Source of the DNA: CAZSWS01 sp964610765
GTDB taxonomy: Bacteria; Bacteroidota; Bacteroidia; Bacteroidales; Tannerellaceae
DNA length: 64,000 nucleotides
Direction of reading: 5' to 3'
Assembly (NCBI GenBank): GCA_964610765.1
Contig: CAZSWS010000003.1
Coordinates: 17,520-81,519 of the forward strand
The translations under genes and the position numbers were made by a program. Of this stretch, positions 1 through 8,905 are shown one piece after another; positions within the stretch are counted from its first letter, which is position 1; each line of letters opens with the position of its first letter. Under the pieces are notes generated by a model. The model was not told the origin of the DNA and ran no database searches. It was given only the letters and a program-made list of their open reading frames with translations.

Positions 1-1
1 T

Positions 2-223
2 AGTGATGCTGTCTCTTTACAGGAGTCTGTGCAGTTGTATAGCACCTTGCTAGAGAAGCAGCATACAATAGCCTTATTAACACAAGCGCTTAATGCCGGT
101 CAGATTTCTGTCACAGAGTATTTTGTGAATACTGCAGCTTATTTCCAAAGCATGGAGAACTATCTTCAAGTTCAGAATGAATATCATAAGCTGATAGCTA
201 AGATATACGACTATCGTTTATAA
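2..223 (+). CDS. C-terminus of a TolC-family outer-membrane efflux protein (partial)
   Basis: The reading frame is open to the left edge of the window, so only the last 73 residues are present and the real start lies outside. The visible part is an amphipathic helix with a turn (ALNAGQISVTEYF) and a final helix ending KIYDYRL. This is how the second coiled-coil repeat of TolC/CusC-type channels in Bacteroidetes ends. TolC proteins are trimeric outer-membrane exit ducts for RND or MFP pumps. A strong rho-independent terminator follows at 255-286, so this is the last gene of its operon. The family call rests on a short helical tail; the particular pump cannot be named. Confidence 0.6.
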   Translation, partial: SDAVSLQESVQLYSTLLEKQHTIALLTQALNAGQISVTEYFVNTAAYFQSMENYLQVQNEYHKLIAKIYDYRL

Positions 224-254
224 AGCTACCTGCGTAGAGAGGTTTTTTTTAGAG

Positions 255-286
255 GCACGGATAGACTGGTTTTATCCGTGCTTTTT
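255..286 (+). terminator. Rho-independent terminator after the TolC-like gene
   Basis: GCACGGATA pairs with TATCCGTGC over a short loop, followed by TTTTT. It lies 31 bases after the stop codon. Confidence 0.85.
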
Positions 287-415
287 CCTTTTGTTATGAA
301 AGTTTCCGGTTAGATGTGATTGTGCTTTCTTCTTTTTTGTTGATGTAAGTTTTTTTCAGCTTCGTGTTTATTCTATTGTCTTGCAACTGATATTACGATA
401 GACAGTGCTGAAAAC

Positions 416-1069
416 TTACAATGGCTTAGAGGTAATATTATATACTTGTTTGACTTTTTCAAGCTCTCCTGCAAAGTCTATGTGCAAATCATGGAGTCGT
501 GCATCCTTCATGTCGAACACCCAGCCGGCGACTTTTGGGTATCCTTTCTGAAAATAGGACTTTTGTACTTCAGACGTTTTAATCACATTGATGCATTGTT
601 CGTAGGTGTTTAGTTCGACCAGGCGTCTGTTCTTTGCTTCCTGATCTTCTATGGCATCTAGCTCTGCTTGATGAATACGATATACGTTTCGAATGGAACG
701 TAACCATGGATTTAGAATACCGTAGTCTAAATTTTGCATAGCAGCCTTTATGCCTCCACAGTCATAATGACCACAAACAATGATATACCGTACTTTGAGG
801 TATTCTACGGCATAGTTTATGACCGAAAGGGCATTTAAATCAGTGTCGATAACCATGTTGGCTATATTACGGTGAATAAATACCTCGCCCGGTTTCAAGC
901 CCATAATCTGGTTCGGGTGTACCCGGCTGTCCGAGCAACCAATATATAGAAAGTCGGGATGCTGTTCAGCGCTAAGTAACTTGAATAGTCCCGGGTTTTC
1001 CTCCTTATTTTTCTCGATCCACTCCTTGTTAGATTCAAATATCTTATTGTACTTTTCTTCGTCGGTCAT
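416..1069 (-). CDS. Beta-class carbonic anhydrase
   Basis: This zinc enzyme interconverts CO2 and bicarbonate in the cytoplasm; in Bacteroidales it supplies bicarbonate for carboxylations. The 217-aa length fits the bacterial beta class. The zinc ligands are visible: Cys45 in CSDSR and His101/Cys104 in CGHYDCGG. The Asp47-Arg49 dyad of CSDSR is intact. There is no signal peptide. The gene stands alone, facing the TolC-like gene and reading away from the tRNA-Lys gene. No clear terminator follows it. The family assignment is secure. Which subtype it is, and whether it shows the bicarbonate-inhibited allostery of some members, is not decided here. Confidence 0.95.
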   Translation of the reverse strand: MTDEEKYNKIFESNKEWIEKNKEENPGLFKLLSAEQHPDFLYIGCSDSRVHPNQIMGLKPGEVFIHRNIANMVIDTDLNALSVINYAVEYLKVRYIIVCGHYDCGGIKAAMQNLDYGILNPWLRSIRNVYRIHQAELDAIEDQEAKNRRLVELNTYEQCINVIKTSEVQKSYFQKGYPKVAGWVFDMKDARLHDLHIDFAGELEKVKQVYNITSKPL

Positions 1070-1200
1070 CTTGAATCATTTTTTTAAGTTACCTGCTAAA
1101 GATAGAGTTATTTGAGGAATATAAGCAAAGGTGTATGGGTGAAAATACCGGCGTAGCGTCTTTTGAATATAATCTAAGAAGGATGCTTTTTGAGAAAAAC

Positions 1201-1233
1201 AAAGAAAGGTCGCCTATTTGACGACCTTTCTTT
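1201..1233 (-). terminator. Terminator of tRNA-Lys
   Basis: A perfect 12-bp inverted repeat (AAAGAAAGGTCG / CGACCTTTCTTT) with a 9-base loop lies 4 bases beyond the tRNA 3' end. On the minus strand it is followed by a T-rich stretch. Confidence 0.8.
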
Positions 1234-1237
1234 CGTG

Positions 1238-1310
1238 TGATCCGCCTGGGGTTCGAACCCAGGACCCCATCCTTAAAAGGGATGTGCTCTACCTGCTGAG
1301 CTAGCGAATC
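1238..1310 (-). tRNA. tRNA-Lys (anticodon TTT)
   Basis: On the minus strand the RNA starts GATTCGC and ends GCGGATC plus discriminator A; the two pair with one G-U. The D arm (TAGCTCAGCAGGTAGAGCA), the anticodon loop CTTTTAA with TTT, and the T arm GGGTTCGAACCCC are all present. The length is 73 nt and CCA is not encoded. Confidence 0.97.
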
Positions 1311-1341
1311 ATCCTGTGCGATTACTTCTGTAATGCGGTTG

Positions 1342-1372
1342 CAAAGGTAATACTATTTTTTAAACATGCAAG
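1342..1372 (-). promoter_or_regulatory. Bacteroidetes-type promoter of tRNA-Lys
   Basis: Read on the minus strand: CTTG, 19 bp, then TACCTTTG (complement of 1342-1349), close to the TTTG / TAnnTTTG consensus. It lies 32 bases upstream of the tRNA. Confidence 0.7.
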
Positions 1373-1474
1373 ACCTTGGCGTTTTTTTATATTCAATTAG
1401 GCTAATTTGGGTAAATGCGCAGGTGGATGAACTTTTTTTATAACTTTACCGAAATACTAATTTAAAATATTACA

Positions 1475-2437
1475 ATGATGGTCTTTACCAGAAGAATTCT
1501 TTTCTTTTTTATCTCTTCATTGATGTTGATTTCTTGTGCTTCTAATCAGAAAAAAGAAAGACAAGTTGAGCCGGATGCATCGTTCGATATCCCCTTATCG
1601 GACATGTCTGCACGTGATCCCTTTATTTTTGTAGACCCAGCTACTGAGATGTATTATTTGCCTGTTAATGGTGGTACGAATGTGAAAATGTACCAAAGTA
1701 AGGATTTAAAGATGTGGAAAAGTCTAGGAGTGGTTTTTCAACCGGAAGATGATTTCTGGGGGAAGACTGATTTTTGGGCACCGGATTTATACTTGTATAA
1801 AGGTAAATATCATTTGTTTGTGACATTTAGCGGAGAAAATAAAATACGTGGTACGTCGATTTTAGTCGCTGATGAAGCTGCGGGACCGTATACTCCATTA
1901 GTGAACAAACCCACGACACCCGACGATTGGATGGCTTTAGATGGTGCGCTTTATGTGGACGATAAAGGTACTCCTTGGCATTTATACTGCCATGAATGGC
2001 TGCAGGTGAAAGATGGTGAGATAATAGCTCAGCAACTGACAGCTGATTTGACCGAAACGGCCGGTGAACCTATTCTTTTGTTTAAAGCCTCGGAAGCTCC
2101 TTGGACGCCTGATGATAAAAAGGATGGAAATTATGTTACCGATGCACCGGTGATTAATAAAATGGCTGATGGCAAGCTGGTAATGACTTGGTCTAGTTTT
2201 GATGATAAAAACAAATACAATATTGGCGTTTGCTACTCTGAGAATGGCGTATTAGGTCCTTGGGTACATGATGAAAAACCGTTGGTAGACAATAACGGCG
2301 GACATGCGATGCTATTTGCCGATTTTGACGGTCAAATGCATATCTCCTATCATTCTCCGAACGACGGTGGACCGGCAAGAATCATGATAGAGCCCGTTAA
2401 GTATGAAAACGGCAAGCTCTCTATCATACGTAAATAA
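1475..2437 (+). CDS. Glycoside hydrolase family 43 lipoprotein
   Basis: A 320-aa exported enzyme. The N-terminus is a lipoprotein signal with lipobox LISC (Cys21), so it is probably anchored in an outer-membrane leaflet. The rest is one five-bladed beta-propeller of GH43: ARDPFIF with the usual catalytic base Asp48, then FWAPDLYLY, and late GPW and ISYHSPN elements. GH43 members remove arabinose, xylose or galactose from plant polysaccharides. Where most members have a Glu general acid (EGP or EAP) this one reads VTDAPVI; I recall the same substitution in some GH43 relatives, but activity cannot be assumed. ATG codons at 1475 and 1478 are both possible starts. The M28 peptidase gene follows 50 bp later, possibly co-transcribed. 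The substrate is unknown. Confidence 0.88.
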   Translation: MMVFTRRILFFFISSLMLISCASNQKKERQVEPDASFDIPLSDMSARDPFIFVDPATEMYYLPVNGGTNVKMYQSKDLKMWKSLGVVFQPEDDFWGKTDFWAPDLYLYKGKYHLFVTFSGENKIRGTSILVADEAAGPYTPLVNKPTTPDDWMALDGALYVDDKGTPWHLYCHEWLQVKDGEIIAQQLTADLTETAGEPILLFKASEAPWTPDDKKDGNYVTDAPVINKMADGKLVMTWSSFDDKNKYNIGVCYSENGVLGPWVHDEKPLVDNNGGHAMLFADFDGQMHISYHSPNDGGPARIMIEPVKYENGKLSIIRK

Positions 2438-2487
2438 GCAGGCTGTATATTACTTTCTGAAATAGCTACCTATAATTTATATGCGTC

Positions 2488-4062
2488 ATGCAAAAAACTT
2501 TATCCGTTATTTTTCTTGTTTTTTTCTTATTTACTAATTGTTTGCATGCTCAGGATGTACCCGTCAAGGGGTTGAATCAGATATCTGAGCCGATGGTTAA
2601 AGAGCTGATTGATTATTTAGCTGCTGATGATATGCGTGGGCGGTCTACACCAAGTGTTGAGCTTGATAAAGCAGCTGACTATATTGCTTCAAAGCTCAAG
2701 GAATATGGCGTAAAGCCCGTCAATAAATCTTATTTTCAATCATTGCCTTTTGTTAGTAAAGACCTAGATGTTGACCAGTGTAGCTTTCTTCTAACAAAAG
2801 ATGGAGTCAATCATGTATTTACATTAAAGAGTCATTTCACACCTTTATTTAATACCGTTTCAGGCAAGGTCAAAGGAGAGATAGTCTTTGCCGGTTATGG
2901 TATTACTGCCCCGGAGTATAACTATGATGATTATAAGAATATAGACGTTAAGGGGAAAATAGTGCTTGTGATGAAGCAAGCGCCTCGCAAAAAAGATGCC
3001 GGTAGTGATTTTGCTACAAAAGAGGCAGCTAAATATGCTGATATAGACTATAAAGTCAAAAATGCAACTGAACATGGGGCTATTGGGTTTCTACTTGTGA
3101 CTGATCCAATTGATAATATAGCAATAACTGCACAGGGTTATTTGTGGAGAAGCTTATATATGAAGCACAATAGTAGCCCGATTTATGAGTTGACTGAATC
3201 GTCTGAGAACACTCTACCTGCTGTTCAGGTTGGCTGGAAAATCATTGATGAAATAGTCGGAGGAGTAGACTCTTTGCGAACCTTGCAAGAGAATATAGAT
3301 GCAAACTTGAAACCTATTTCTTTCCCTATTGAAAATCAATCTCTTGAACTGGCAGTCTCATTAGATGAGAAAAGTTTTCCTTCAAAGAATGTTGTTGGTT
3401 GGATAGAAGGATCAGATGCTAAACTAAAGAAAGAGTTTGTTGTCGTAGGAGGGCATTATGACCATATCGGTGTATCGGATTTAGCCAATCACTTGAATGA
3501 TTCAATCATGAATGGAGCTGACGATAATGCCTCGGGAACAGCAGCTGTGATGGCCATTGCCAAGGCTTTCAGTAAGTCCGGAAAGAAACCGGCCAGAAGT
3601 CTGGTGTTTATTCTATTTACAGCCGAAGAACGAGGGCTGTTAGGATCAACTTATTATACAAACAATCCTCTGTTTCCTTTAGAAAAAACGGTTGGTATGA
3701 TTAATATGGATATGGTCGGACGGAATGGGACTGATACGCTCTATGTAGTAGGTGAAAAGTATAACCCTGAATTAACAAAGCTTGTGAATGCTGAAATACC
3801 TGAAGCCGGTCTCAAAAAAGAAGAAATGAGTTTTGATTTATATCAATCAAGTGATTATTATCCTTTCTATAAAAAAGGTATTTCTGCCATTGGTTTTACC
3901 TCCGGCTTACATAACGACTATCATCGCGTAGGTGATAATCCTGATAAAATAAACCACACGAAAGTCCGTAAAATAGCACAATTAGGCTATCGAGTGGCAT
4001 GGAAAATGGCTAATTCGAATAATTATTTCAGTATTATAGAACCAGAAAAAAATAAAAAATGA
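2488..4062 (+). CDS. Exported M28-family zinc aminopeptidase with PA-type insert
   Basis: A 524-aa protein with a Sec signal peptide (cut near LHAQ). The M28 catalytic domain occupies the C-terminal half: GGHYDHIG (His of HxD near residue 323), GADDNASG (bridging Asp), AEERGLLGS (catalytic and metal Glu), NMDMVGR (Asp ligand) and the final metal His in LHNDYHRVGDNPD. Residues 110-220 (GEIVFAGYGITAPEYNYDDYKNIDVKGKIV) look like a protease-associated domain inserted ahead of it. Family members cut N-terminal residues from peptides in the periplasm. All zinc ligands are visible. The stop codon overlaps the next gene's start (ATGA), so the two are co-translated. Confidence 0.92.
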   Translation: MQKTLSVIFLVFFLFTNCLHAQDVPVKGLNQISEPMVKELIDYLAADDMRGRSTPSVELDKAADYIASKLKEYGVKPVNKSYFQSLPFVSKDLDVDQCSFLLTKDGVNHVFTLKSHFTPLFNTVSGKVKGEIVFAGYGITAPEYNYDDYKNIDVKGKIVLVMKQAPRKKDAGSDFATKEAAKYADIDYKVKNATEHGAIGFLLVTDPIDNIAITAQGYLWRSLYMKHNSSPIYELTESSENTLPAVQVGWKIIDEIVGGVDSLRTLQENIDANLKPISFPIENQSLELAVSLDEKSFPSKNVVGWIEGSDAKLKKEFVVVGGHYDHIGVSDLANHLNDSIMNGADDNASGTAAVMAIAKAFSKSGKKPARSLVFILFTAEERGLLGSTYYTNNPLFPLEKTVGMINMDMVGRNGTDTLYVVGEKYNPELTKLVNAEIPEAGLKKEEMSFDLYQSSDYYPFYKKGISAIGFTSGLHNDYHRVGDNPDKINHTKVRKIAQLGYRVAWKMANSNNYFSIIEPEKNKK

Positions 4063-4895
4063 ACATTAAGAAGTTGTTGTTTATTCCGGCACTGTTTTTT
4101 ACCGTAGCTACGTTTGGTCAAAGTGTTGATTTGACCTTTAAACCCATTCCTAGTAAGAAGTATGCATTAGAGGTTAATTCGACCATGAATATGGTGCAAA
4201 ACATGTCAGGGATGGAGATGGAAATAAAAGTATCTTCGGTTGGTAAAGCCAAGATGGAGATTGAAAAAGTTGAATCGAACGGCGATTTTTCCGTCTTATT
4301 TACTTGGGATGAAATATCAGCTAACTCATCGGCTATGGGACAAGATACAACCATCCGGTTTGATAACTTAAACCTAAAGATGCGAACAACGTATAATAAT
4401 AAAGGGAAGATTCTGGAAAACGAGGTGCTTACACAAGCCTCTGGAGTTGCCGGAAATATGGTTAGTCAGTTAGCTACCGGAGTAAAGTTGCAGTCACTCC
4501 CTGGTAAGAAAACAGATAAAGGTGCTAAATGGACGGTGCAAACCAATGACACGATAAGCGCAATGGGCTCGCCATTTCCTATCGCTACTACCTTTGAAGA
4601 AGGATATACTTTCGTAGGAAAAGAAACAAAAGAAGGAAAGGAATATTATCGAATCAATAGTAGTGGTCCGATGGAGATTTCAGCAGAAATTGCCCAAATG
4701 GGTATGAATATGACTATGGAAGGAAGCGGCATGAGTGATGCCTATTCACTTCATGATAAAACAACGTTGTTTCCTATTTATGTTGAAACAAAGGTGGGGA
4801 TAGATATGAGTATGGTGATTACGGGTGGGCAGAATATGGCTATTCCTATCACACAGAATACGGTGGCTACTGTTAAGTTTATCGAGATTAAATAA
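4059..4895 (+). CDS. Exported DUF6263-type protein
   Basis: A 278-aa protein with a signal peptide ending near TFGQS and a mature part of alternating beta strands rich in Met, Lys and Thr. The pattern (LTFKPIPSKKYALEV at the start, conserved TKVGIDMS late) matches the uncharacterised DUF6263 family of Bacteroidetes exported proteins. No catalytic motif is seen. It overlaps the M28 peptidase gene by ATGA and is followed by a strong terminator, so these two form the end of one operon. Function is unknown; coupling to the peptidase is an inference from the overlap. Confidence 0.7.
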   Translation: MNIKKLLFIPALFFTVATFGQSVDLTFKPIPSKKYALEVNSTMNMVQNMSGMEMEIKVSSVGKAKMEIEKVESNGDFSVLFTWDEISANSSAMGQDTTIRFDNLNLKMRTTYNNKGKILENEVLTQASGVAGNMVSQLATGVKLQSLPGKKTDKGAKWTVQTNDTISAMGSPFPIATTFEEGYTFVGKETKEGKEYYRINSSGPMEISAEIAQMGMNMTMEGSGMSDAYSLHDKTTLFPIYVETKVGIDMSMVITGGQNMAIPITQNTVATVKFIEIK

Positions 4896-4920
4896 ACCAA
4901 TCGTATTTGTAAGGTTATAC

Positions 4921-4951
4921 AAAAAGGCATGCCAAGCGGTATGCCTTTTTT
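4921..4951 (+). terminator. Terminator after the DUF6263 gene
   Basis: AAAAAGGCATGCC pairs with GGTATGCCTTTTT (one G-U) over loop AAGC and runs into TTTTTT, 26 bases after the stop. Confidence 0.9.
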
Positions 4952-5121
4952 GTGTCGTAACAACAGTGCGTAATTCATTGTATATGAGTGTGCTGTTTCG
5001 TTTTCCGGGATGAGTTGATCTACTGCTTTGATCGGATGCTTTTTTTTAGCTGTTGTTGAATCATTCGTTCGGTATATTCTTTTTGAAGAAAGAGTAGGGT
5101 GTTTTTTTATAAAGACAGTAT

Positions 5122-5225
5122 TCAACTAAGCTTTTGAGCCTTGTAAGAAGAGCTTTTAACGAGGCTCAAAAGAGCTTCTTACATTCGTTAAAAGCTCTTC
5201 TTACGTTCGTTGAAAGATTAGTTGA
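5122..5225. repeat. Intergenic nested palindromic element, copy 1
   Basis: Within a gene-free stretch of 590 bases. Outer arms TCAACTAA (5122-5129) and TTAGTTGA (5218-5225). Inside, a perfect 20-bp inverted repeat (5143-5162 with 5185-5204) and a 10-bp repeat (5131-5140 with 5163-5172) interlock, so the two stems exclude each other or form a pseudoknot-like fold. A 19-bp imperfect direct repeat (5176-5194 and 5198-5216) overlaps the right half. The same outer arms enclose the unrelated palindromes at 31811-31910. No ORF or terminator tail is associated with it. The rest of 4952-5430 shows nothing else I recognise. Confidence 0.75.
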
Positions 5226-5431
5226 GTAGAGGGAATTAATTTATTCTCTCTATTCAAACAGGATAATCTGTTCTGATAAACGGCTACTACTACGTAGAAA
5301 GTATCTGGTTTAGATGTTTTTAGACTGATTTAAAGACATAACCAATGAGGTTTAAGAAAGGTGAGATGTGTGGGGTGAACAGGTTGGGACTTTATGCTTA
5401 TGAGGAAAACGAGGGGTTGATAACATACAAT

Positions 5432-5463
5432 AAAAAAAGGCATACGGTGAAGTATGCCTTTTT
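5432..5463 (-). terminator. Terminator of the SPOR-domain gene
   Basis: AAAAAAAGGCATAC and GTATGCCTTTTT enclose loop GGTGAA. On the minus strand the hairpin lies 22 bases past the stop and ends in a T run. Confidence 0.9.
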
Positions 5464-5485
5464 AGTGTATTGAGGAGTTTTTCTC

Positions 5486-5971
5486 TTAGTTTTGTCTTTC
5501 TAGCAGCCATGCATCCTGAAAGTTAGGAGCATATTTTGCTTTTACTGCGTCGCGGCTTTCAGCTGCTTCAGCTCTGCTGTCAAAGCTCGTGATGATTACG
5601 CGCAACATGCCTTGTTCGTTCTCTCCAAGAACCGGTTTGTAGCCATCGTTAGCTAAGCGTTCTTTTAAAGAGTAGGCATTTGTTTTATTTTGGAAACTAC
5701 CAACAACCACACTGAACTTTCTCAAACCCGATGCGTCTTCTCCTTGATAAGCATTGATTCTTTCTGTACGAGTTGTTTGATTAGCCGAAGTCTTAGGTTT
5801 AGAAACAGGCGTTATGCTTACTTCTTCTTTTTCTTCTTCAACTACTGGTGAGGTCATCTCACGCTCTTTTGCTTGTTCATAAGCAGCTTTGTATGCACTT
5901 TGTTTAGCTTTACAAGAACCTAAGGCTAAAATAGTAGCAGCCGCTATTGTGTATAACAAAATTTTATTCAT
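5486..5971 (-). CDS. SPOR-domain lipoprotein
   Basis: A 161-aa protein with a lipoprotein signal (LALGSC, Cys about residue 20). A charged low-complexity linker follows, then a C-terminal SPOR domain: FSVVVGSFQNKTNAYSLKERL, then LRVIITSFDSRAEAAESRDAV, ending AWLLERQN. SPOR domains bind denuded septal peptidoglycan, so a role at the division site or cell envelope is likely. The gene is monocistronic with its own terminator. It is divergent from the S9 peptidase gene, and a TATCTTTG -7 element (complement of 6007-6014) lies 36 bp upstream of its ATG. Confidence 0.9.
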   Translation of the reverse strand: MNKILLYTIAAATILALGSCKAKQSAYKAAYEQAKEREMTSPVVEEEKEEVSITPVSKPKTSANQTTRTERINAYQGEDASGLRKFSVVVGSFQNKTNAYSLKERLANDGYKPVLGENEQGMLRVIITSFDSRAEAAESRDAVKAKYAPNFQDAWLLERQN

Positions 5972-6067
5972 ACTGTAAAATAATTAGGTTGTTCAATTAA
6001 TAACCACAAAGATATAATTTTAATTAGTATTTTCGCATCTATATTACAATATATTAGAACAAAAATT

Positions 6068-8158
6068 ATGAAGAAGGTAACGATTGGAAGTATCATGGCA
6101 GTATCTATTTTATTGGGTTCATGCTCTCCCCAGGCAGAAAAAGAGGAAAAGGCTCCGTTGATTGAACGACCTACGCCTACTATCACTGATGGGAAGCTGA
6201 CTCCTGAAGTTTTATATAGTATGTCACGCGTAAGTGGTGCAAAGCTTTCGCCCGATGGCAAAAAGGTTTTGTATGGAGCTTCCTTTTTTAGTATAGAACA
6301 GAATAAGGGAAATCGAGAACTATTCACGGTAGATGTTGATGGAAACAATAAGAAACAGTTGACACAGACACCACAGAGTGAGCAAAATGCTGTATGGTTT
6401 AACGGTGGAAAAGAAATTGCTTTTCTATCTTCAGAAAGCGGTTCGTCTCAGATATGGCTAATGAGTGCTGACGGGACGAATAGGCGACGGGTGAGCAACT
6501 ATGCCGGGGGAGTCCACGGCTTTGCCTTTTCTCCGGATGCCAGTCAGTTGTTATTTATCAGTGAGATTGCAGTTAAGGGGCAAACGAAAGATATCTATCT
6601 GGATTTGCCACAAGCAACAGGTAGGATTGTAAAAGACCTGATGTATAAGCATTGGGACGAATGGGTAGAAACAATACCTCATCCTTTTCTAGCTTCATTC
6701 GACGGAAAAATGATGGGTGAAGCAAAAGATATCATGGAAGGTGAGCCTTATGAATGTCCGATGAAACCCTTCGGAGGAATTGACGATTTCTCCTGGTCGC
6801 CTGATGGTCAGCAAATCGTGTATGTAAGCCGTAAAAAGACCGGTCTTGAATATGCAATATCTACCAATTCGGATTTGTATTTATACGATATAAGTTCCGG
6901 CACTACTCGTAATTTGACAGAAGGCATGATGGGATATGACACGGCACCCCAGTTTTCTCCTGACGGTAAGTCGTTGGCATGGATTAGCCAAGAGCGGGAT
7001 GGGTACGAGTCTGATAAAACTCGCCTATTTATGATGGATATGTCTTCAGGTGATAAAACTTATATGACCGATGCATTCGATTATAATGTCGATGGTTTCT
7101 TATGGGATGAAGATGGACAATCTTTTTATTTCATAGCTTGTAAAGAAGCACTTACGCATATTTGGCAAATGGGTATGGATAAGCAAATCCGTCAAATAAC
7201 CAGCGGACAATATGACTATGTAGGTTTGGATGTAGTTGCCGGAAATATGATTGGTGTACGTCAATCTATGCAAGACCCGGCTGAAATATTCAGTATCAAC
7301 ATGGAAAATGGTGAGGCCGTAGAGATAAGCTTTGAGAATAAAGAAATCTTGGCGCAGCTAGACCGACCGACTATAGAACCACGTTGGATTAAAACAACGG
7401 ATGGAAAAGAGATGCTTACTTGGGTTGTTTTGCCTCCTAACTTCGATCCGAAGAAAAAATATCCCGCCTTGTTATATTGTCAGGGTGGTCCACAAAACAC
7501 CGTTAGCCAGTTTTGGAGTTATCGTTGGAATCCGTGTATCATGTCGCACAACGACTATATTGTAGTCTTACCTAACCGTCGCGGATTGCCCGGATTTGGT
7601 CAGGAATGGTTGGAACAAATCAGTGGTGATTATGGTGGTCAAAACATGAAAGACTATTTCTCTGCAATTGATGCAATGGCTAAAGAACCCTATGTTGATG
7701 CCGACAGGCTAGGTGCTGTAGGTGCCAGCTATGGAGGATTCTCCGTTTATTGGTTAGCCGGACATCATGAAAAGCGTTTTAAAGCATTTATTGCACACGC
7801 CGGTATTTTCAATCTGGAGCAACAATATTTGGAAACAGAAGAAATGTGGTTTGCCAACTGGGATATGGGGGGTGCTTATTGGGATAAAAGTAATGCGGTA
7901 GCTCAGCGAACGTATGCCAACTCTCCTCATTTGTTTGTTGATAAATGGGATACGCCTATCCTTGTAACGCATGGTGAGAAAGACTTTCGTATCTTGGCAT
8001 CACAAGGTATGAGTGCCTTTAATGCTGCAAAACTACGGGGTGTGCCAACAGAAATGTTAATTTATCCGGACGAAAATCATTGGATATTGCAGCCACAAAA
8101 TGGTGTTTTGTTTCAGCGTGTGTTCTTCTCCTGGTTAGACCAATGGTTGAAAAACTAA
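6068..8158 (+). CDS. S9-family dipeptidyl peptidase (DPP5-like) lipoprotein
   Basis: A 696-aa exported serine peptidase. Lipobox LLGSC lies near residue 20. Residues 45-410 form a beta-propeller of PD40-type repeats (KLSPDGKKVLYG, FAFSPDASQLLF, FSWSPDGQQIVY, FSPDGKSLAW). Residues 440-696 form the alpha/beta-hydrolase domain with nucleophile Ser554 in GASYGGFS, Asp639 in HGEKDFR and His671 in DENHW. The stretch after the nucleophile (VYWLAGHHEKRFKA) resembles Porphyromonas DPP5, which removes dipeptides with a hydrophobic residue at P1. It probably acts in the periplasm on imported peptides. upp starts 19 bp downstream on the same strand. Exact specificity is inferred. Confidence 0.92.
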   Translation: MKKVTIGSIMAVSILLGSCSPQAEKEEKAPLIERPTPTITDGKLTPEVLYSMSRVSGAKLSPDGKKVLYGASFFSIEQNKGNRELFTVDVDGNNKKQLTQTPQSEQNAVWFNGGKEIAFLSSESGSSQIWLMSADGTNRRRVSNYAGGVHGFAFSPDASQLLFISEIAVKGQTKDIYLDLPQATGRIVKDLMYKHWDEWVETIPHPFLASFDGKMMGEAKDIMEGEPYECPMKPFGGIDDFSWSPDGQQIVYVSRKKTGLEYAISTNSDLYLYDISSGTTRNLTEGMMGYDTAPQFSPDGKSLAWISQERDGYESDKTRLFMMDMSSGDKTYMTDAFDYNVDGFLWDEDGQSFYFIACKEALTHIWQMGMDKQIRQITSGQYDYVGLDVVAGNMIGVRQSMQDPAEIFSINMENGEAVEISFENKEILAQLDRPTIEPRWIKTTDGKEMLTWVVLPPNFDPKKKYPALLYCQGGPQNTVSQFWSYRWNPCIMSHNDYIVVLPNRRGLPGFGQEWLEQISGDYGGQNMKDYFSAIDAMAKEPYVDADRLGAVGASYGGFSVYWLAGHHEKRFKAFIAHAGIFNLEQQYLETEEMWFANWDMGGAYWDKSNAVAQRTYANSPHLFVDKWDTPILVTHGEKDFRILASQGMSAFNAAKLRGVPTEMLIYPDENHWILQPQNGVLFQRVFFSWLDQWLKN

Positions 8159-8177
8159 AAAAGGAGTGTAGCATACG

Positions 8178-8828
8178 ATGGAGATTATAAATATTGGTGA
8201 TACAAACACCATAATCAATCATTTTGTTTCAGAACTTCGTAATGTACAGATTCAAACCGACCGTTTGCGCTTTAGAAGAAATATTGAGCGTATCGGAGAA
8301 TTGATGGCGTATGAGATAAGTAAGCGATTTACATATAGTATGAAGCCAATCCAAAGTCCGTTGGGTGTATCTATGATGAGTACGCCCGATGACGAAGTGG
8401 TGTTGGCTACTATTTTACGTGCCGGTTTGCCTTTTCACCAAGGGTTTTTAAATTGTTTGGACTATGCGGAAAATGCGTTTGTTTCTGCCTATCGAAAGTA
8501 TAAAGACCGCTTGAATTTTGATATACATATTGAATATATAGCCTCTCCTTCTATAGAAGGGAAGACGTTGATTATGATAGATCCTATGTTAGCCACCGGG
8601 AGTTCCATGGATTTGGCTTACCAAGCCATGTTGACCAAGGGAACCCCCAGTCAGATTCATGTAGCCAGTGTCATAGCCAGCAAACCTTCTATTGAGTATA
8701 TCGAAGAAAATATGCCACAGAATACAACTGTTTGGATAGCAGCGTTAGATGATGAGCTAGACGAACATTCGTATATTGTACCCGGTCTGGGAGACGCCGG
8801 AGACTTGGCTTATGGAGAGAAAATTTAG
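8178..8828 (+). CDS. upp: Uracil phosphoribosyltransferase
   Basis: A 216-aa cytoplasmic enzyme that makes UMP from uracil and PRPP in pyrimidine salvage. The PRPP-binding loop is MIDPMLATGSSM near residue 135, and the uracil-binding tail is PGLGDAGDLAYG. The N-terminal RLRFRRNIERIGELMAYEISKRF matches the family, and the length is normal. It follows the S9 peptidase gene by 19 bp, probably by read-through. Confidence 0.97.
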   Translation: MEIINIGDTNTIINHFVSELRNVQIQTDRLRFRRNIERIGELMAYEISKRFTYSMKPIQSPLGVSMMSTPDDEVVLATILRAGLPFHQGFLNCLDYAENAFVSAYRKYKDRLNFDIHIEYIASPSIEGKTLIMIDPMLATGSSMDLAYQAMLTKGTPSQIHVASVIASKPSIEYIEENMPQNTTVWIAALDDELDEHSYIVPGLGDAGDLAYGEKI

Positions 8829-8905
8829 ATCATTGAGAAGGGGTGTGAGCCAACATGTTCAAGCCTCTTCTCTTCATCTTTTAACGATAATCAAAATACT
8901 AGACC

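Noticed and set aside
8178..8222. Long minus-strand frames over peptidase, secA and barrel genes
   Set aside because: They are shadows of strongly supported genes on the other strand, without signal peptides, motifs or plausible starts.
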